From: Symmachiella dynata
GTDB taxonomy: Bacteria; Planctomycetota; Planctomycetia; Planctomycetales; Planctomycetaceae
NCBI RefSeq assembly: GCF_007747995.1
Contig: NZ_CP036276.1
Location: forward strand, 6,934,001-6,998,000
DNA: 64,000 bases
Reading direction: 5' to 3'
Under the pieces are notes generated by a model. It did not search any database. It saw only the letters and a list, made by a program, of their open reading frames with translations, and was not told the DNA's origin. This document shows, one piece after another, positions 6,880 through 16,975 of the stretch (position 1 is its first letter; the number at the start of each line of letters is the position of its first letter). A program made the position numbers and the translations under genes.

Positions 6880-9333
6880 GTGCGGTTGACCCTAAGAACT
6901 CTGCTGGCATATCTCGACGATATTTTAGAGCCGAAGCAGACGAAGGAACTCGGCGAAAAAATTGCCGACAGCCATTTCGCCACGTCGTTGATCAACCGCA
7001 TCCGCGAGGTCTTACGACGACGACGGCTGACCGCCCCGACGCTAACCGGTCCCGGCAGCGGGTTGGATCCCAACACGGTTGCCGAATATTTGGATAACAC
7101 GTTGCCACCGGAGAAGGTGGCGGACGTGGAGAAGACCTCTCTGGAATCAGACATCTATTTGGCTGAGGTAGCGGGTTGCCATCAGATTTTGACACTCGTC
7201 CTGGGCGAACCGGTCGATATTGTTCCGGAAAGCCGTGAGCGGATTTACGCCCTCACCGCTCCGGAACAAGTCGCCACGCTGCCCAGCCCCGCTCCGGAAC
7301 CAGTCCCCGCGAAAGAGCGGCCCAAAGCGAAGTCGGGCGTTCGTCCCGCACCGCAGCCGGTTGCCGCTCGTCCGGCAGTTGTTGAGCAGGACGACTTTCG
7401 CAAGGGAATTCCCGACTATTTGCGAAAGCCGCCGCTGTGGAAACGCGCACTCCCCTTTGCGGCAGTCACAGCTGGACTGTTGCTGGTCGGGCTCATGATT
7501 TTTGCCTCCAATCAGCCAGACGAAAACAACGCCGCCGGCACAGGCGGGCAGGCAAAGATGGCGGCAGTTGAGAAAAAGCAGCCCAAACTGCCCGTGCAAG
7601 AGGAGCCGACCGTTGATGAAGCACCCGTGGAAATTGCCAGCGCTGAGCTTGCCGGTACTGAAGATGTAGAGGCCGTCGAGGAAGTGGTTGAGCCGCCGAC
7701 AGAGACGGAATCCGCGGATGAAATCGATGAGACACAGCTCGCTGAAATTGAAACGTTCGCCCCCGAAGCATCCATCGATCCCCCTGCGCCACCCGATGGT
7801 GCGGTGGAAGTCGCTTCCACACTGCCTGACGAAATTGGCACGGTTTTGCCCGAGGTTGATCCGCAGGAGAACAGCCTCTTCCCGCCGGATGTCCCGGTAG
7901 AAACGGATCTGGATACAGAAACAAAAACCGAAACCCCATTGCCCCCGACTCCGGCGGAAGAAACGCCGATTGAGTCGCCAGTTGAAACGGCAACGGAAAC
8001 GGCAACGGCAACAAGCGATACAGAACCGGGACCGGAACTTGTTTCCGCTGAGAGCGAGCAGGACAAAGTTGCGGTTGTCGAGACACCTCCACAGCCGTTG
8101 GAAACGGTCCCGGTGCCCCCCAAAAAACTGCGTCCGCCGGTGACTGCGCAATATCAGCCCGGACAAAACGGAATCATGTTGGTCCATGACCCCCACGAAG
8201 CGGGCTGGAGTAAGTTAGCCCCCCGATCAAAACTCCACCCGGGGGATCGGATTGCGGTACCGGATCCCTATTTCGCATCGATCCGACTCTCAGAAGGAAA
8301 CACACACGTCACACTGTTGCCGGGCAGTCAAAACGGATCATTGATGGAATTGACCGAGCCCACAGAAGCGGGTCACTGCACGATTCAAGTCACCCGCGGC
8401 CGGTTTGTCTTTCGCGGAAATTCAAAATCGGCAAACAAACAGGACGGGCCGATCGAAATTGGCTTGAGAGTGGGAAATGAATTGTGGCAGGTCAAATTCC
8501 TCACGCCCGACGCCGTCTGGGGCTTGGAAATTAACCCGCGTCGTCCCGAGGGATCGGACCAACCGTTGGGAGACAATTCCTACACCGGCGACCTCTATGT
8601 CGCAGCGGGGACAATTCAATTCTTTGATGGTAAACAACTCAAAATCGTCAAAGATGGTCCCGCTTGGATTCCCTTAACCCTGGGGCAACGCCCTCAGGTC
8701 AGTGCCGACGGAACCGTTGAGCCGTCCGCTCCGTTGACGACCATGCCCAATTGGCTTGGTATGCCCAAGCTGACAGGTAAGCAATTGGAGCACAGCCGCC
8801 GCTTCGCACGCGAATTTGACGAAGTACAGCCGATCGAAATTTCGTTGGTCGGAGCGGTCGACCACGCCGACGAGGACATTGCCGCCTTGGGAGTCAAATG
8901 TTTTGCGTTGACCGAAAATTACGAAGTGTTGGTCAAAGCACTTTCCGGTTCGGAATCTGAAAGCGCCCGGCGGGCTGCCGCGGATGGACTGCGGGACTGG
9001 TTGCCGACCGATCCCGAAAATGGCGACAAACTCAAACAAGAGCTTTCCAAGGTTTACTACGAAGAAACCCCCGACGTGATCTATCGTCTCCTGTGGGGGA
9101 TTCCCAAGGCCGACGCCGAACGTTTGGCGCCTTCCTTGCAATTGGTGAAGTGGATGGGACACGATCAACAAGTGATTCGGGAGATGGCCTTTGACGAAGT
9201 GCGACATCTTTCAGAAAAGCAGGGAACTTTGGGGTACCATCCCAGCAATGGTTCCGTGCAGAAACGGAGCCGTGCCATCGAAAGTTGGCGCCGTTTTGTC
9301 GAACGGACCGGCGGCCTGCACAGGCAGCGTTAG
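6880..9333 (+). CDS. Large single-pass membrane protein with acidic Pro-rich middle
   Basis: 817 residues starting at GTG 6880 with GGAG upstream. Residues 1-125 form a helical domain (LLAYLDDILEP..., then a second similar motif AEYLDNTLPPEKV) that resembles the fold of anti-sigma zinc-finger domains but without zinc Cys/His. One membrane helix lies at about 190-209. Residues 215-425 are a low-complexity Glu/Thr/Pro/Ala stretch, probably spanning periplasm or wall. A beta-rich FecR-like region follows (about 430-600: GDRIAVPDPYFASIRL...VTRGRFVFRG), and the C-terminus is alpha-helical and HEAT-like. The order cytoplasmic helix domain, TM, spacer, FecR-like sensor suggests an envelope sensor or regulator, which is inference. 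Antisense ORFs over the low-complexity part are shadows. Confidence 0.85.
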   Translation: MRLTLRTLLAYLDDILEPKQTKELGEKIADSHFATSLINRIREVLRRRRLTAPTLTGPGSGLDPNTVAEYLDNTLPPEKVADVEKTSLESDIYLAEVAGCHQILTLVLGEPVDIVPESRERIYALTAPEQVATLPSPAPEPVPAKERPKAKSGVRPAPQPVAARPAVVEQDDFRKGIPDYLRKPPLWKRALPFAAVTAGLLLVGLMIFASNQPDENNAAGTGGQAKMAAVEKKQPKLPVQEEPTVDEAPVEIASAELAGTEDVEAVEEVVEPPTETESADEIDETQLAEIETFAPEASIDPPAPPDGAVEVASTLPDEIGTVLPEVDPQENSLFPPDVPVETDLDTETKTETPLPPTPAEETPIESPVETATETATATSDTEPGPELVSAESEQDKVAVVETPPQPLETVPVPPKKLRPPVTAQYQPGQNGIMLVHDPHEAGWSKLAPRSKLHPGDRIAVPDPYFASIRLSEGNTHVTLLPGSQNGSLMELTEPTEAGHCTIQVTRGRFVFRGNSKSANKQDGPIEIGLRVGNELWQVKFLTPDAVWGLEINPRRPEGSDQPLGDNSYTGDLYVAAGTIQFFDGKQLKIVKDGPAWIPLTLGQRPQVSADGTVEPSAPLTTMPNWLGMPKLTGKQLEHSRRFAREFDEVQPIEISLVGAVDHADEDIAALGVKCFALTENYEVLVKALSGSESESARRAAADGLRDWLPTDPENGDKLKQELSKVYYEETPDVIYRLLWGIPKADAERLAPSLQLVKWMGHDQQVIREMAFDEVRHLSEKQGTLGYHPSNGSVQKRSRAIESWRRFVERTGGLHRQR

Positions 9334-9649
9334 TGCGCGAGTCACAACCGAGTTGAACATGTTCGGGAAATTTCAGATCCCGATCGGCCAAATGCATCAA
9401 AGGATTTTTTATGACCTGATGAAACTACCTAGTCGAGTCTCCCGGTCGCTGCTCCATCTTGCAAACCACCCCATATCGGATTAGATTACCTGCGGGCCAC
9501 TAGAACCGAGGGTAGAGGATGCCGCGGCCCCCCAAACCGTTGATGCAACAGGGCGGGCCGCAACTCAGTTGCTGCGTTGTCAAACAGAGTTGTCCAACAG
9601 ACTCGATTGACAACGTGTGGGAACCCTGTACTTGCCAGCGAACGCCATT
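9334..9649. other. Intergenic gap, no gene seen
   Basis: Short ORFs in both directions have no protein signature. I see no terminator or repeat that can be supported. Confidence 0.4.
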
Positions 9650-10261
9650 ATGGCCAGCGAAGATCAGCCCCGGTCTTCTTCCGTCGACGGTTTCCCCGTT
9701 TCGAAAGAGCTTTCGCACGCCTTGCTCGAATGCATGCCGGTGAACGTCATCTTCAAGGATCTTGGGGGGCGGATTCTGTTCGCCAATCAGCGGTTTTGCC
9801 AAGAATCGGGCTCGCGCCCCGGCGAGTTGATCGGCAAAACCGACTATGACCTGTTTCCCCAGGAAATGGCAGAAAAATATCGCCGCGATGATGCCGATGT
9901 GCTCAAACGGGGCGGAGTCCTGCACGATGTCGAACGGCATTTAAACATCGACGGCGACATCCGCTATGTCGAAGTCTTTAAGGCCCCCGTGCAGGATGCT
10001 CAAGGGCACCTCATTGGTGTGCAGGTCCTCTTCTGGGATGTGACGGAACGCAAACTGGCCGATGAGCAGTTCGAGAACGAGCAAAAGCAGATCAAGTCCT
10101 TAACCAGCCGCATTCCTGAAATCGCCCTGCGACTGGATCGCGTGGAAAATGATTCCCAAGCTCGCGAAACCATGGACGCACTCCAAGATGTACTCACGCG
10201 GACTTCGGCAGCCTTGGCCAAGTTTTCCGCCGGCGATGCCGGATCGAGCCGCAAATCGTGA
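9650..10261 (+). CDS. PAS domain signalling protein
   Basis: 203 residues from ATG 9650; an upstream GTG at 9617 adds an unconvincing leader. Neither start has a strong ribosome site. One PAS domain covers roughly residues 20-130: a PAS core strand (PVNVIFKDLGGRILFANQRF), the GKTDYDLFP loop, and the C-terminal VLFWDVTERKLAD segment typical of PAS-PAC sensors. The remaining 70 residues are helical and end in a Ser-rich tail. There is no kinase, GGDEF or HTH domain, so it must act through a partner. The STAS protein 280 bp downstream in the same direction is a plausible one. Confidence 0.82.
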   Translation: MASEDQPRSSSVDGFPVSKELSHALLECMPVNVIFKDLGGRILFANQRFCQESGSRPGELIGKTDYDLFPQEMAEKYRRDDADVLKRGGVLHDVERHLNIDGDIRYVEVFKAPVQDAQGHLIGVQVLFWDVTERKLADEQFENEQKQIKSLTSRIPEIALRLDRVENDSQARETMDALQDVLTRTSAALAKFSAGDAGSSRKS

Positions 10262-10538
10262 TTGCCGCTCAGCTGGAATCTTCTACCCCTACCGCTAGGC
10301 AACACGAACAGCTAATTCGGCAATGACCGCACAAAAGGGACGTGAGGAACCAATTGTATTTGCGGGCCCCAATCAGGTACCATAGGCCCTTGACCACTAA
10401 TCGCAGTGTGGCAGTACGATTTTTGCGATGCCATGCTGAACGTTGCCGATTTCGCTGATTTTTTCCCAATAGGGACGCATTAATCGTCGCGTGGTGGACT
10501 GACAAAAGGGATTCTCGATTCGGAACGACGGTTACTGT

Positions 10539-10892
10539 ATGAGTATTTATGAAACGGAACAGAACGGCGATATCTTAATCCTCATCCCGCACTTCGGCGC
10601 GGGTGAATTTCGGTATCGTGATTTTCACATGGCATCTAGTTCCATGCAGCGGGATTTAGCCAACAAAGAGATCAAAGGCCTCTTGATTGATCTCTCGGAC
10701 GCCTTTTATTTCGGGTCCGAATTCATCGGCATGATGATTGTCTTCGCCAAAGCTGTGCGTAAGCATGGAGGCAAATCGGTCATTTGCAACGCATCGTCAC
10801 AGATGTTGGAAGTTCTAGGCACAATGAACATGTCCAAAATTGTGCCGATCGTGGCGACCCGCGAAGAGGCGCTACAGACATTGACGGCTTAA
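10539..10892 (+). CDS. STAS-domain anti-anti-sigma-like protein
   Basis: 117 residues, a single STAS domain. Visible marks are the first strand pair (NGDILILIPHFG), the central LLIDLSDAFYFGSEFIGMMI segment in place of the usual D-x-S-x-x-D/S-SxG loop, and the GKSVICNASSQMLEVLGTMNM strand-helix typical of SpoIIAA-like proteins. The phosphorylatable serine region reads FGSEFIG, so phosphorylation control by a kinase is possible but not shown. It lies 60 bp before sucA, and read-through between the two is plausible. No anti-sigma factor is in the vicinity. Confidence 0.8.
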   Translation: MSIYETEQNGDILILIPHFGAGEFRYRDFHMASSSMQRDLANKEIKGLLIDLSDAFYFGSEFIGMMIVFAKAVRKHGGKSVICNASSQMLEVLGTMNMSKIVPIVATREEALQTLTA

Positions 10893-10955
10893 CGTGTGCG
10901 GGCTTTCTGCCTGTATTCAGTCTTCTTCATTTTTGGTTGCGGCAACATCAGGCCC

Positions 10956-13811
10956 ATGAATCACGCTCCCTCAGACAGCATCCCCGCCGAAACACAAAAC
11001 GGCACGCACATCGGCGAACAACTCAACAGCCAAAGTTTGGCCTTCGTCGAGCAACTCTTCGCCGAATTCCAGCGCGATCCCACGTCGGTCCCCGAACAAT
11101 GGCGGGCTTGGTTCCGCGAAGAGATGCTGGGCCAAGAGGGTCCGCCTCCGCAATCCGCGCAATCGCCGTTCGGCCAACGCAGCCTGTTCAATCCAACATC
11201 GAACGTCTCCACCAACGGCAAAAAATCTAGCGATGTCCAAGACATGGCTGGATTGCAGGAACGCTTGGACCAATTAATCCGCAACTTTCGCGTGCGGGGA
11301 CACATCATTGCTGCAGTCGATCCGCTGGATCAACCACGCAGCAGCCCGGCGGAACTGGACCCGGCTTTTTACGGCTTCACCGAACAAGACCTCCAACGGC
11401 CGATGTCGACCGAATGGTTCGGCGGACCGGAAGTCAACACGATCCGCGCCATGATCAAATGGCTGCAAACCACCTATTGCCGCTCCATCGGCGCGCAGTT
11501 CATGCACATTGACAGCCTGAGCGTACGGCAATGGCTGCAAGATCGCATGGAGAAGACTGCCAACCACATCAAGCTGGGCCGGGACGAGCAGTTGCGGATT
11601 CTGACCCGTTTGAGCAACGCCGTCCTGTTTGAAGAATTCATCCAAACCAAATTTGTCGGCGCCAAAAGTTTTTCGTTGGAAGGGGCTGAAAGTCTGATTC
11701 CATTGCTCGATATGGCGATCGACAAAGCGGGGGACGACGGTGTTCGCGAAATCGTGCTGGGCATGGCGCATCGCGGGCGGCTGAACGTGTTGGCCAACAT
11801 TCTGGGAAAAAGCCCCCGGCTAATTTTCCGCGAATTTGAAGACAAAGATCCCGAACTGAACTTCGGACGCGGCGACGTCAAATACCATCTCGGACACAGT
11901 TCGGATTGGACGACCGCCGGCGGCAATGAAGTGCACCTCACACTCTGTTTCAACCCTAGCCATCTGGAATTCGTGAACCCCGTTGCTGTGGGACGACTAC
12001 GAGCCAAACAGGATCGTAAAGGCGACACCGAAGGTCACCGCAGTATGGCGATCTTAATTCACGGCGACGCCGCCTTTGCCGGGGAGGGAATCGTCCAAGA
12101 GACCTTGAACCTCAGCGAGTTACCCGGATACTCCACCGGGGGCACGATTCACGTCATCGTCAACAATCAAATTGGTTTCACCACCGGCCCCAAAGAGGCG
12201 CGTTCGAGCACCTATGCCACCGACGTCGCCAAGATGCTGCAAAGCCCGATCTTCCACGTGAATGGAGAAGATCCCGAGGCGGTGGCACAGGTCGTTGATT
12301 TGGCGCTCGATTTTCGCCGCGAATTCCAGCGCGACGTGATCATCGATATGTACTGTTATCGCCGCCGCGGCCACAACGAGGGCGACGAGCCGATGTTCAC
12401 GCAACCGGTGATGTATCGCGCAATCAAAAACCGTCCCACGGTCTTCGAGGCGTATTTGAATCACCTGTTGTCGTTGCGAGGCATGACCAAAGAAGAAGCC
12501 GACGCCATCATCGAGGACCGACGCAAAGAACTGGAAAAGGATTTGGCAATTGCCCGCCGCGATACCTTTATTCAATGCGTCGATAAGCTGGGGGGAGTTT
12601 GGCTGGGCTATCATGGCGGACACGTGAGCAAGGCGGACCACGTCTCAACGGCCGTTGACAAATCGGTGCTCAGTGAAATCTTGAAGATTCAAACCGAACT
12701 GCCGGTCGATTTCACTCCGCACCCCAAAATCAATCGGTTGTTATCCGCCCGTCGGGAAATGGCCGGCGGCAAACGACCGCTCGATTGGGGGGCTGCCGAG
12801 GCATTGGCCATGGGGACCGTGGTTGCCGAAGGAACGCGATTACGGCTAAGCGGCCAAGACGTGGGTCGCGGCACGTTCAGTCATCGGCACGCCGTGCTGT
12901 GTGACTACGACGACGGTCACTCCTACATTCCGCTCAGACATCTTGCTCCCGAACAAGGCGCGGTTGATATCTTTAACAGCCCGCTGTCCGAAGCGGGTGT
13001 GCTCGGATTTGAATATGGCTACAGCCTCGACTGCCCTGACGGACTGGTCATCTGGGAAGCACAGTTCGGTGACTTCGCCAATACCGCGCAAGTCATCTTC
13101 GACCAGTTCATCGCCAGCGGCGAGGATAAATGGGATCGGCTTAGCGGCGTGGTCGTGTTGTTACCCCACGGATTCGAAGGGCAGGGGCCGGAGCATTCCA
13201 GCGCACGGTTGGAGCGGTTTTTGAGCCTGGCCGCGGACGACAACATGCAAATCGTCTCCCCCACAACCCCGGCACAAATGTTTCATTGTTTGCGACGGCA
13301 AGTCTTGTGCCGTTGGAAAAAACCGCTGATCGTCATGACCCCCAAAAGCTTGCTACGGCATCCCGAAGCAGTCTCATCACTCGACGAATGTGCCACCGGT
13401 GAGTTCCAATATTCGATTCCCGACGCGCTCGAAAGTGATCCAGCCGAAGTCAAGCGAATCCTCTTATGCACCGGGAAGGTCTACTATGACCTGATCGCCG
13501 AACGAGCGGAATGGGACCGCCATGACGTGGCCATCATCCGCATCGAGCAACTGTACCCGCTCTATGAAGAAGGTCTGGACAAAATTCTAGCTGACTACCC
13601 CGTGGGCATCCCCGCAGTCTGGGTCCAGGACGAACCGGAGAACATGGGTGCCTGGCGCTATCTGTTCTGCCGGTTCGGCGAACGCTTGTTCAACCGGTTT
13701 CCGCTCTCGTGTGTCTGCCGAGCCTCCTCGGCCAGTCCAGCCACCGGTTCGGCACGCAGCCATCGCGTGGAACAGGACGTCATCATCGCACGAGCCTTCA
13801 ACCGCGAGTAG
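10956..13811 (+). CDS. sucA: 2-oxoglutarate dehydrogenase E1 component
   Basis: 951 residues from ATG 10956 (E. coli SucA is 933). The ORF extends to GTG 10896, but that leader is hydrophobic and unlike the family, whose N-terminus begins with the E2-binding stretch seen here as [19 protein letters not shown]. Thiamine diphosphate enzyme that decarboxylates 2-oxoglutarate and passes succinyl to E2 in the TCA cycle. Family marks in order: [27 protein letters not shown] (ThDP-Mg site), [33 protein letters not shown] and [18 protein letters not shown]. It is full length without damage. E2 (sucB) and E3 are not in the window, so the complex is encoded at separate loci. Confidence 0.97.
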   Translation: MNHAPSDSIPAETQNGTHIGEQLNSQSLAFVEQLFAEFQRDPTSVPEQWRAWFREEMLGQEGPPPQSAQSPFGQRSLFNPTSNVSTNGKKSSDVQDMAGLQERLDQLIRNFRVRGHIIAAVDPLDQPRSSPAELDPAFYGFTEQDLQRPMSTEWFGGPEVNTIRAMIKWLQTTYCRSIGAQFMHIDSLSVRQWLQDRMEKTANHIKLGRDEQLRILTRLSNAVLFEEFIQTKFVGAKSFSLEGAESLIPLLDMAIDKAGDDGVREIVLGMAHRGRLNVLANILGKSPRLIFREFEDKDPELNFGRGDVKYHLGHSSDWTTAGGNEVHLTLCFNPSHLEFVNPVAVGRLRAKQDRKGDTEGHRSMAILIHGDAAFAGEGIVQETLNLSELPGYSTGGTIHVIVNNQIGFTTGPKEARSSTYATDVAKMLQSPIFHVNGEDPEAVAQVVDLALDFRREFQRDVIIDMYCYRRRGHNEGDEPMFTQPVMYRAIKNRPTVFEAYLNHLLSLRGMTKEEADAIIEDRRKELEKDLAIARRDTFIQCVDKLGGVWLGYHGGHVSKADHVSTAVDKSVLSEILKIQTELPVDFTPHPKINRLLSARREMAGGKRPLDWGAAEALAMGTVVAEGTRLRLSGQDVGRGTFSHRHAVLCDYDDGHSYIPLRHLAPEQGAVDIFNSPLSEAGVLGFEYGYSLDCPDGLVIWEAQFGDFANTAQVIFDQFIASGEDKWDRLSGVVVLLPHGFEGQGPEHSSARLERFLSLAADDNMQIVSPTTPAQMFHCLRRQVLCRWKKPLIVMTPKSLLRHPEAVSSLDECATGEFQYSIPDALESDPAEVKRILLCTGKVYYDLIAERAEWDRHDVAIIRIEQLYPLYEEGLDKILADYPVGIPAVWVQDEPENMGAWRYLFCRFGERLFNRFPLSCVCRASSASPATGSARSHRVEQDVIIARAFNRE

Positions 13812-13820
13812 TCGTTGCGT

Positions 13821-14627
13821 ATGTATCCCTTCGACGATCTCATTCCACTGTTGATGACGCTGGCCGGATTCATCAGTGCCGCTGTCTGGGCAACCGCCGT
13901 GCGCGAATTCACACAGGGCCGCCTGCCGCTACAGCAATGCGAACCACGACCGGTCCGCTGGGACCATTGGACGATCTTGGCGGCACTGGGCATTTGGGTG
14001 TTTGTTGATACGGCCGTCGTGTCTCTGCTGGGTCTGAACAGCGAATCGAGTCCCCTCACCCGCATTCAAGCCGGCACGTATTCTGGGCTGGGCAAATGTG
14101 CCTTGTTGATTCCACTGTGGGTCATTGCCGCCGGCGCCAAGCCGCGCGATCTACTCCCCTTGCCCGGCCAATGGGGAGGCGATTTTAAAGCAGCTCTGTG
14201 GGGTTTGTTCGCCAGCCTACTTCCCGTGTGGATTGTGAGCCTATTGATCGAGCCGCTCCGCACAGCGAACAACGGCCACCCCCTCATCCGCATGTTGCAG
14301 GACCATCCCTCGGTACAAACGGTTGCCTGGATCACGTTAGCCGTATTGGTCGCCGCACCGCTCTGCGAGGAACTGCTATTTCGCGTGATCCTACAAGGCT
14401 GGTTGCAAGACCGCGTCTCCCCCTCCACAGCGATCGTATCGGTCGCCATCGCCTTCGCCGCCATCCACGCCAACTCCTGGCCCGACCCACTACCGTTGAT
14501 CCCACTCTCGTTGATCCTAGGCTACATCTACTACCGCCGCCGCAGTTATCTAACCAACGTACTAATGCACGCGTTGTTCAACGGCGTAAACCTGCTACTA
14601 GCGCTCTCGCAGGGGCCGGAGAGGTAA
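13821..14627 (+). CDS. CPBP-family intramembrane protease
   Basis: 268 residues from ATG 13821, ten bases after the sucA stop; a TTG two codons earlier is less likely. About seven membrane helices. The protease motifs of the CPBP (CAAX protease/bacteriocin-processing, Abi) family are present: E183-E-x-x-x-R188 (EELLFR), a His in helix context (AAIHANSW, H216) and the terminal HALFNGVN. Eukaryotic relatives remove CAAX tripeptides; bacterial ones have few known substrates. Very close spacing suggests co-transcription with sucA, though a functional link is unclear. Confidence 0.88.
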   Translation: MYPFDDLIPLLMTLAGFISAAVWATAVREFTQGRLPLQQCEPRPVRWDHWTILAALGIWVFVDTAVVSLLGLNSESSPLTRIQAGTYSGLGKCALLIPLWVIAAGAKPRDLLPLPGQWGGDFKAALWGLFASLLPVWIVSLLIEPLRTANNGHPLIRMLQDHPSVQTVAWITLAVLVAAPLCEELLFRVILQGWLQDRVSPSTAIVSVAIAFAAIHANSWPDPLPLIPLSLILGYIYYRRRSYLTNVLMHALFNGVNLLLALSQGPER

Positions 14628-14637
14628 GTCGGCGACG

Positions 14638-14776
14638 CCTAGCAGTCCGTTGAAAAACCAAAAACATTCGCGAGTCGGGTGCCACTGCTGGCTTGTCCAG
14701 CAGTGTTTTTGCTTGCCACACAGTTTGCACTGGCGGACAAGCCGCCAGTGGCACCCTTTTTCAACGGGCTGCTAGG
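14638..14776. repeat. MITE-like element with 20-bp terminal inverted repeats
   Basis: The ends CCTAGCAGTCCGTTGAAAAA (14638-14657) and its inverse ending GGGCTGCTAGG (14757-14776) match at 19 of 20 positions. Inside is a second inverted pair: GGGTGCCACTGCTGGCTTGTC and GACAAGCCGCCAGTGGCACCC, with compensatory differences in the small CTGCTGG/CCAGCAG stems. It has no coding capacity and resembles a miniature non-autonomous mobile element. Fragments of the inner part recur at 44324, 44393 and 47707. The rest of this 335-bp gap (14777-14962) holds a small GCGACCGCATGCGGTCGC palindrome and a fragment of the GTAGGGCAGGCT repeat. Confidence 0.8.
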
Positions 14777-14962
14777 TCTGTCGCTCGATTTACCAGTACA
14801 CGGATTGCGAGAGGCGACCGCATGCGGTCGCCTTTGAAGGTAGTCGTAGGGCAGGCTCATACTTGTCCTGCCGACTGAGACGCTATCGGGATGTTCCTAG
14901 ACGGTTGGTGCTGATACAATGAATGGGTAATCCTCCAACCCGTGTGGGATGTTGAGTTCGTG

Positions 14963-16153
14963 ATGCATCGAATCGCTTTGTGCTTGGCTGTTCTGTACTG
15001 CTTATCGGTGTCGCCCACGCATGGGGCTGAACCGATCCCAGAAGCGGCTGGCCCGGAAGACCGCGAGCAAATTCCGAAACTCATTCAGCAACTTAGTGAC
15101 CAACGAATTCCTGAGGATGCTTTCCCTTACCGTGAGACGTATGGCGGGTACGCGATGCGTGCGCTCGTTAATATTGGGATCGAGGCTGTTCCAGCTTTGA
15201 CGGCGGCGGTCGAGACGACCGACGCGGAGTCTCGGTGGCTGCCGGTACAAGGGCTGAAACGGATCGGCCCTCCAGCCCGCACTGCACTTCCAGTTCTCAT
15301 TCGAAACCTGGACGTGGACTCATGGAGTTTGCGGTCGGAGATCACGGACTCATTGGCGAAGATCGATCGTGATGGAACGACTGTGATCCCGTCATTGAAG
15401 AAGATGCTTCGCGATGAGAATCCTTACGTTCGCGAGAGTGCCGCAACAGGCTTGGGGGCGTATCCAGCACATGCCGAGACCGGTGTCCCTGCGTTGATTG
15501 CCGCCCTGAAAGACGAGTCCCCCGATGTTCGCGCGGCCGCAGTCGTGTCTCTGGGAAAGATTGGTAAACCTACGAAAACAATAACACAATCTCTGCTGCC
15601 GCTACTCCATGACCGTGGTCGCTATGCACTGGTGGGCCATGACGTTGTTGTGCAATTTGACCTTATAGACCTCGTAGCGAGCGTTCTATCAAAATTCCAA
15701 GATCAGAAACAAGTCATCGTTCCAGCGCTCCTAGCGGCCTATCACGACGAACAATTACCAAGCAAAACAGGAATCATCGATGCTCTTGTGCACTTCGATG
15801 CAGCCGCCGAGCCGATTGTCCCTGATCTCATTCAGGCCATGAGTCGTTTGTCTACAACGAAGGACGTCGGTCGAATTCATGAGCCGATTGTGCTCGCGCA
15901 ACTCGGCAAGCATGCGTCCGGGGCAATCCCGGCAGCGCGAAAACTGTTGCGTTCCGGAGACGGGCTGGCAAAGCTGTATGCGGCCGGAGTTCTGGCATGC
16001 ATTGATCCCGATTCGCCACCAACGGCATTTGAAGTCTTAGCGCAACCTTTGCAGGAACCAAATAAAAACAGCGACGTCACCTTTGATTTTCTGGATGTCC
16101 TGGGTCCGGAGGCAGAGCCTCTAGTTCCCGATCTATTGACGTTCTTGCGATGA
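14963..16153 (+). CDS. Exported HEAT-repeat protein, part before in-frame TGA
   Basis: 396 residues from ATG 14963; an earlier GTG (14942) would precede the signal peptide. The signal peptide covers residues 1-22 (ends SPTHGAEP). About eight HEAT or PBS-lyase-type repeats follow, of the kind VPALIAALKDESPDVRAAAV and VIPSLKKMLRDENPYVRESA. The frame ends at TGA 16151-16153 but continues open in the same frame for another 215 codons with more HEAT repeats (to 16798), so this is probably the front of one 611-residue gene broken by a nonsense change or base-call error. HEAT proteins are scaffolds and no catalytic site is seen. Confidence 0.75.
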   Translation: MHRIALCLAVLYCLSVSPTHGAEPIPEAAGPEDREQIPKLIQQLSDQRIPEDAFPYRETYGGYAMRALVNIGIEAVPALTAAVETTDAESRWLPVQGLKRIGPPARTALPVLIRNLDVDSWSLRSEITDSLAKIDRDGTTVIPSLKKMLRDENPYVRESAATGLGAYPAHAETGVPALIAALKDESPDVRAAAVVSLGKIGKPTKTITQSLLPLLHDRGRYALVGHDVVVQFDLIDLVASVLSKFQDQKQVIVPALLAAYHDEQLPSKTGIIDALVHFDAAAEPIVPDLIQAMSRLSTTKDVGRIHEPIVLAQLGKHASGAIPAARKLLRSGDGLAKLYAAGVLACIDPDSPPTAFEVLAQPLQEPNKNSDVTFDFLDVLGPEAEPLVPDLLTFLR

Positions 16154-16798
16154 GACAAACAGGCTTTCGAACTAATTAGTGATGCCCGGATTTTCAATAC
16201 ATTCAGGCTATTTGGAGTGAAAGCGAAGCCGGCGATTCCGTCGCTGATAGAACTGTACCGGAGCACCTTGGACGAACATGAAGCTCAGGAGACATTCTTG
16301 GCGATCGGACCAGCAGCGCTGGATGGGTTGGTCGAATCATTTCGAGGACAAACGGCGTCTCCGCAAATCATCCGAGCAATCGAAAGGTTTGGCCGCCAAG
16401 CTGAAGAGACGATCCCTGACCTGATCGTATCGATGAATGATGACGATCCTGAAACCCGCCAGTCGATCGCGAATGCCCTTGGCTCGATTCGCAGAAATCC
16501 TACCATCTGCCTCCCTGCGCTGGGCCGCCTCTTGAATGATCCGCATGTCGCGGTTCGTGCGACTGCAGCGAAGAGCATTGGTCGATTCGGCCGCGCGGCA
16601 ATTTCGGCCGTGCCACAACTTCGTGCCGCGCTTAGCGACGATTTCGTGGATGTCCGAGTTGCTGCAATTAGCGCGCTGTGGAATATTGGTGCCACCGACA
16701 TTGAGACCCAACAAGCAGTCGCTAAGCGAGTGACGGACGCACATCCGCTTGTTCAGTTAGTTGCGAAGGAATGGATGGAGAAATTTGGGAGCCCCTGA
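16154..16798 (+). pseudogene. Continuation of the HEAT-repeat gene after the TGA
   Basis: Same frame as 14963-16153. Directly after the TGA the reading continues without a stop: DKQAFELISDARIF..., then HEAT repeats such as ALGRLLNDPHVAVRATAAK and LRAALSDDFVDVRVAAIS, ending at 16798. A GTG at 16217 could serve as a start (194 codons), but it has no clear ribosome site and would give a protein without signal peptide. I read this as the disrupted C-terminal third of one gene. Confidence 0.7.
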
Positions 16799-16925
16799 AA
16801 AATCAGTAGCCGTCGATCAGGTAGCCGCTTAATACAGATATTGGTACCGTCACAATTTGAATACCAGCATCGCACAATGCGACCGCAAGCGGTCGGTATG
16901 GGAGTTGACGAACGGCGGCGCCAAC

Positions 16926-16959
16926 ATCCGTGTTTGATCCGTGTTCATCCGTGGCTCAT
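16926..16959. repeat. ATCCGTGTT...CCGTGGCT repeat fragment
   Basis: Direct repeats of ATCCGTGTT/ATCCGTGG, ending GTGGCTC, match the outer-arm family seen at 4165, 18659 and 55213. A GACCGCAAGCGGTCGG hairpin lies about 50 bp before it. Confidence 0.55.
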
Positions 16960-16975
16960 TTAATCAGGAACAGGA

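Noticed and set aside
7147-8196. 349-residue minus-strand ORF and overlapping Ser-rich ORFs
   Set aside because: They mirror the low-complexity Glu/Thr/Pro part of the plus-strand gene.
16151-16153. Selenocysteine or programmed read-through at the in-frame TGA
   Set aside because: There is no selenoprotein family match, no Cys at the site in the repeat pattern, and no clear SECIS-like hairpin directly after it.
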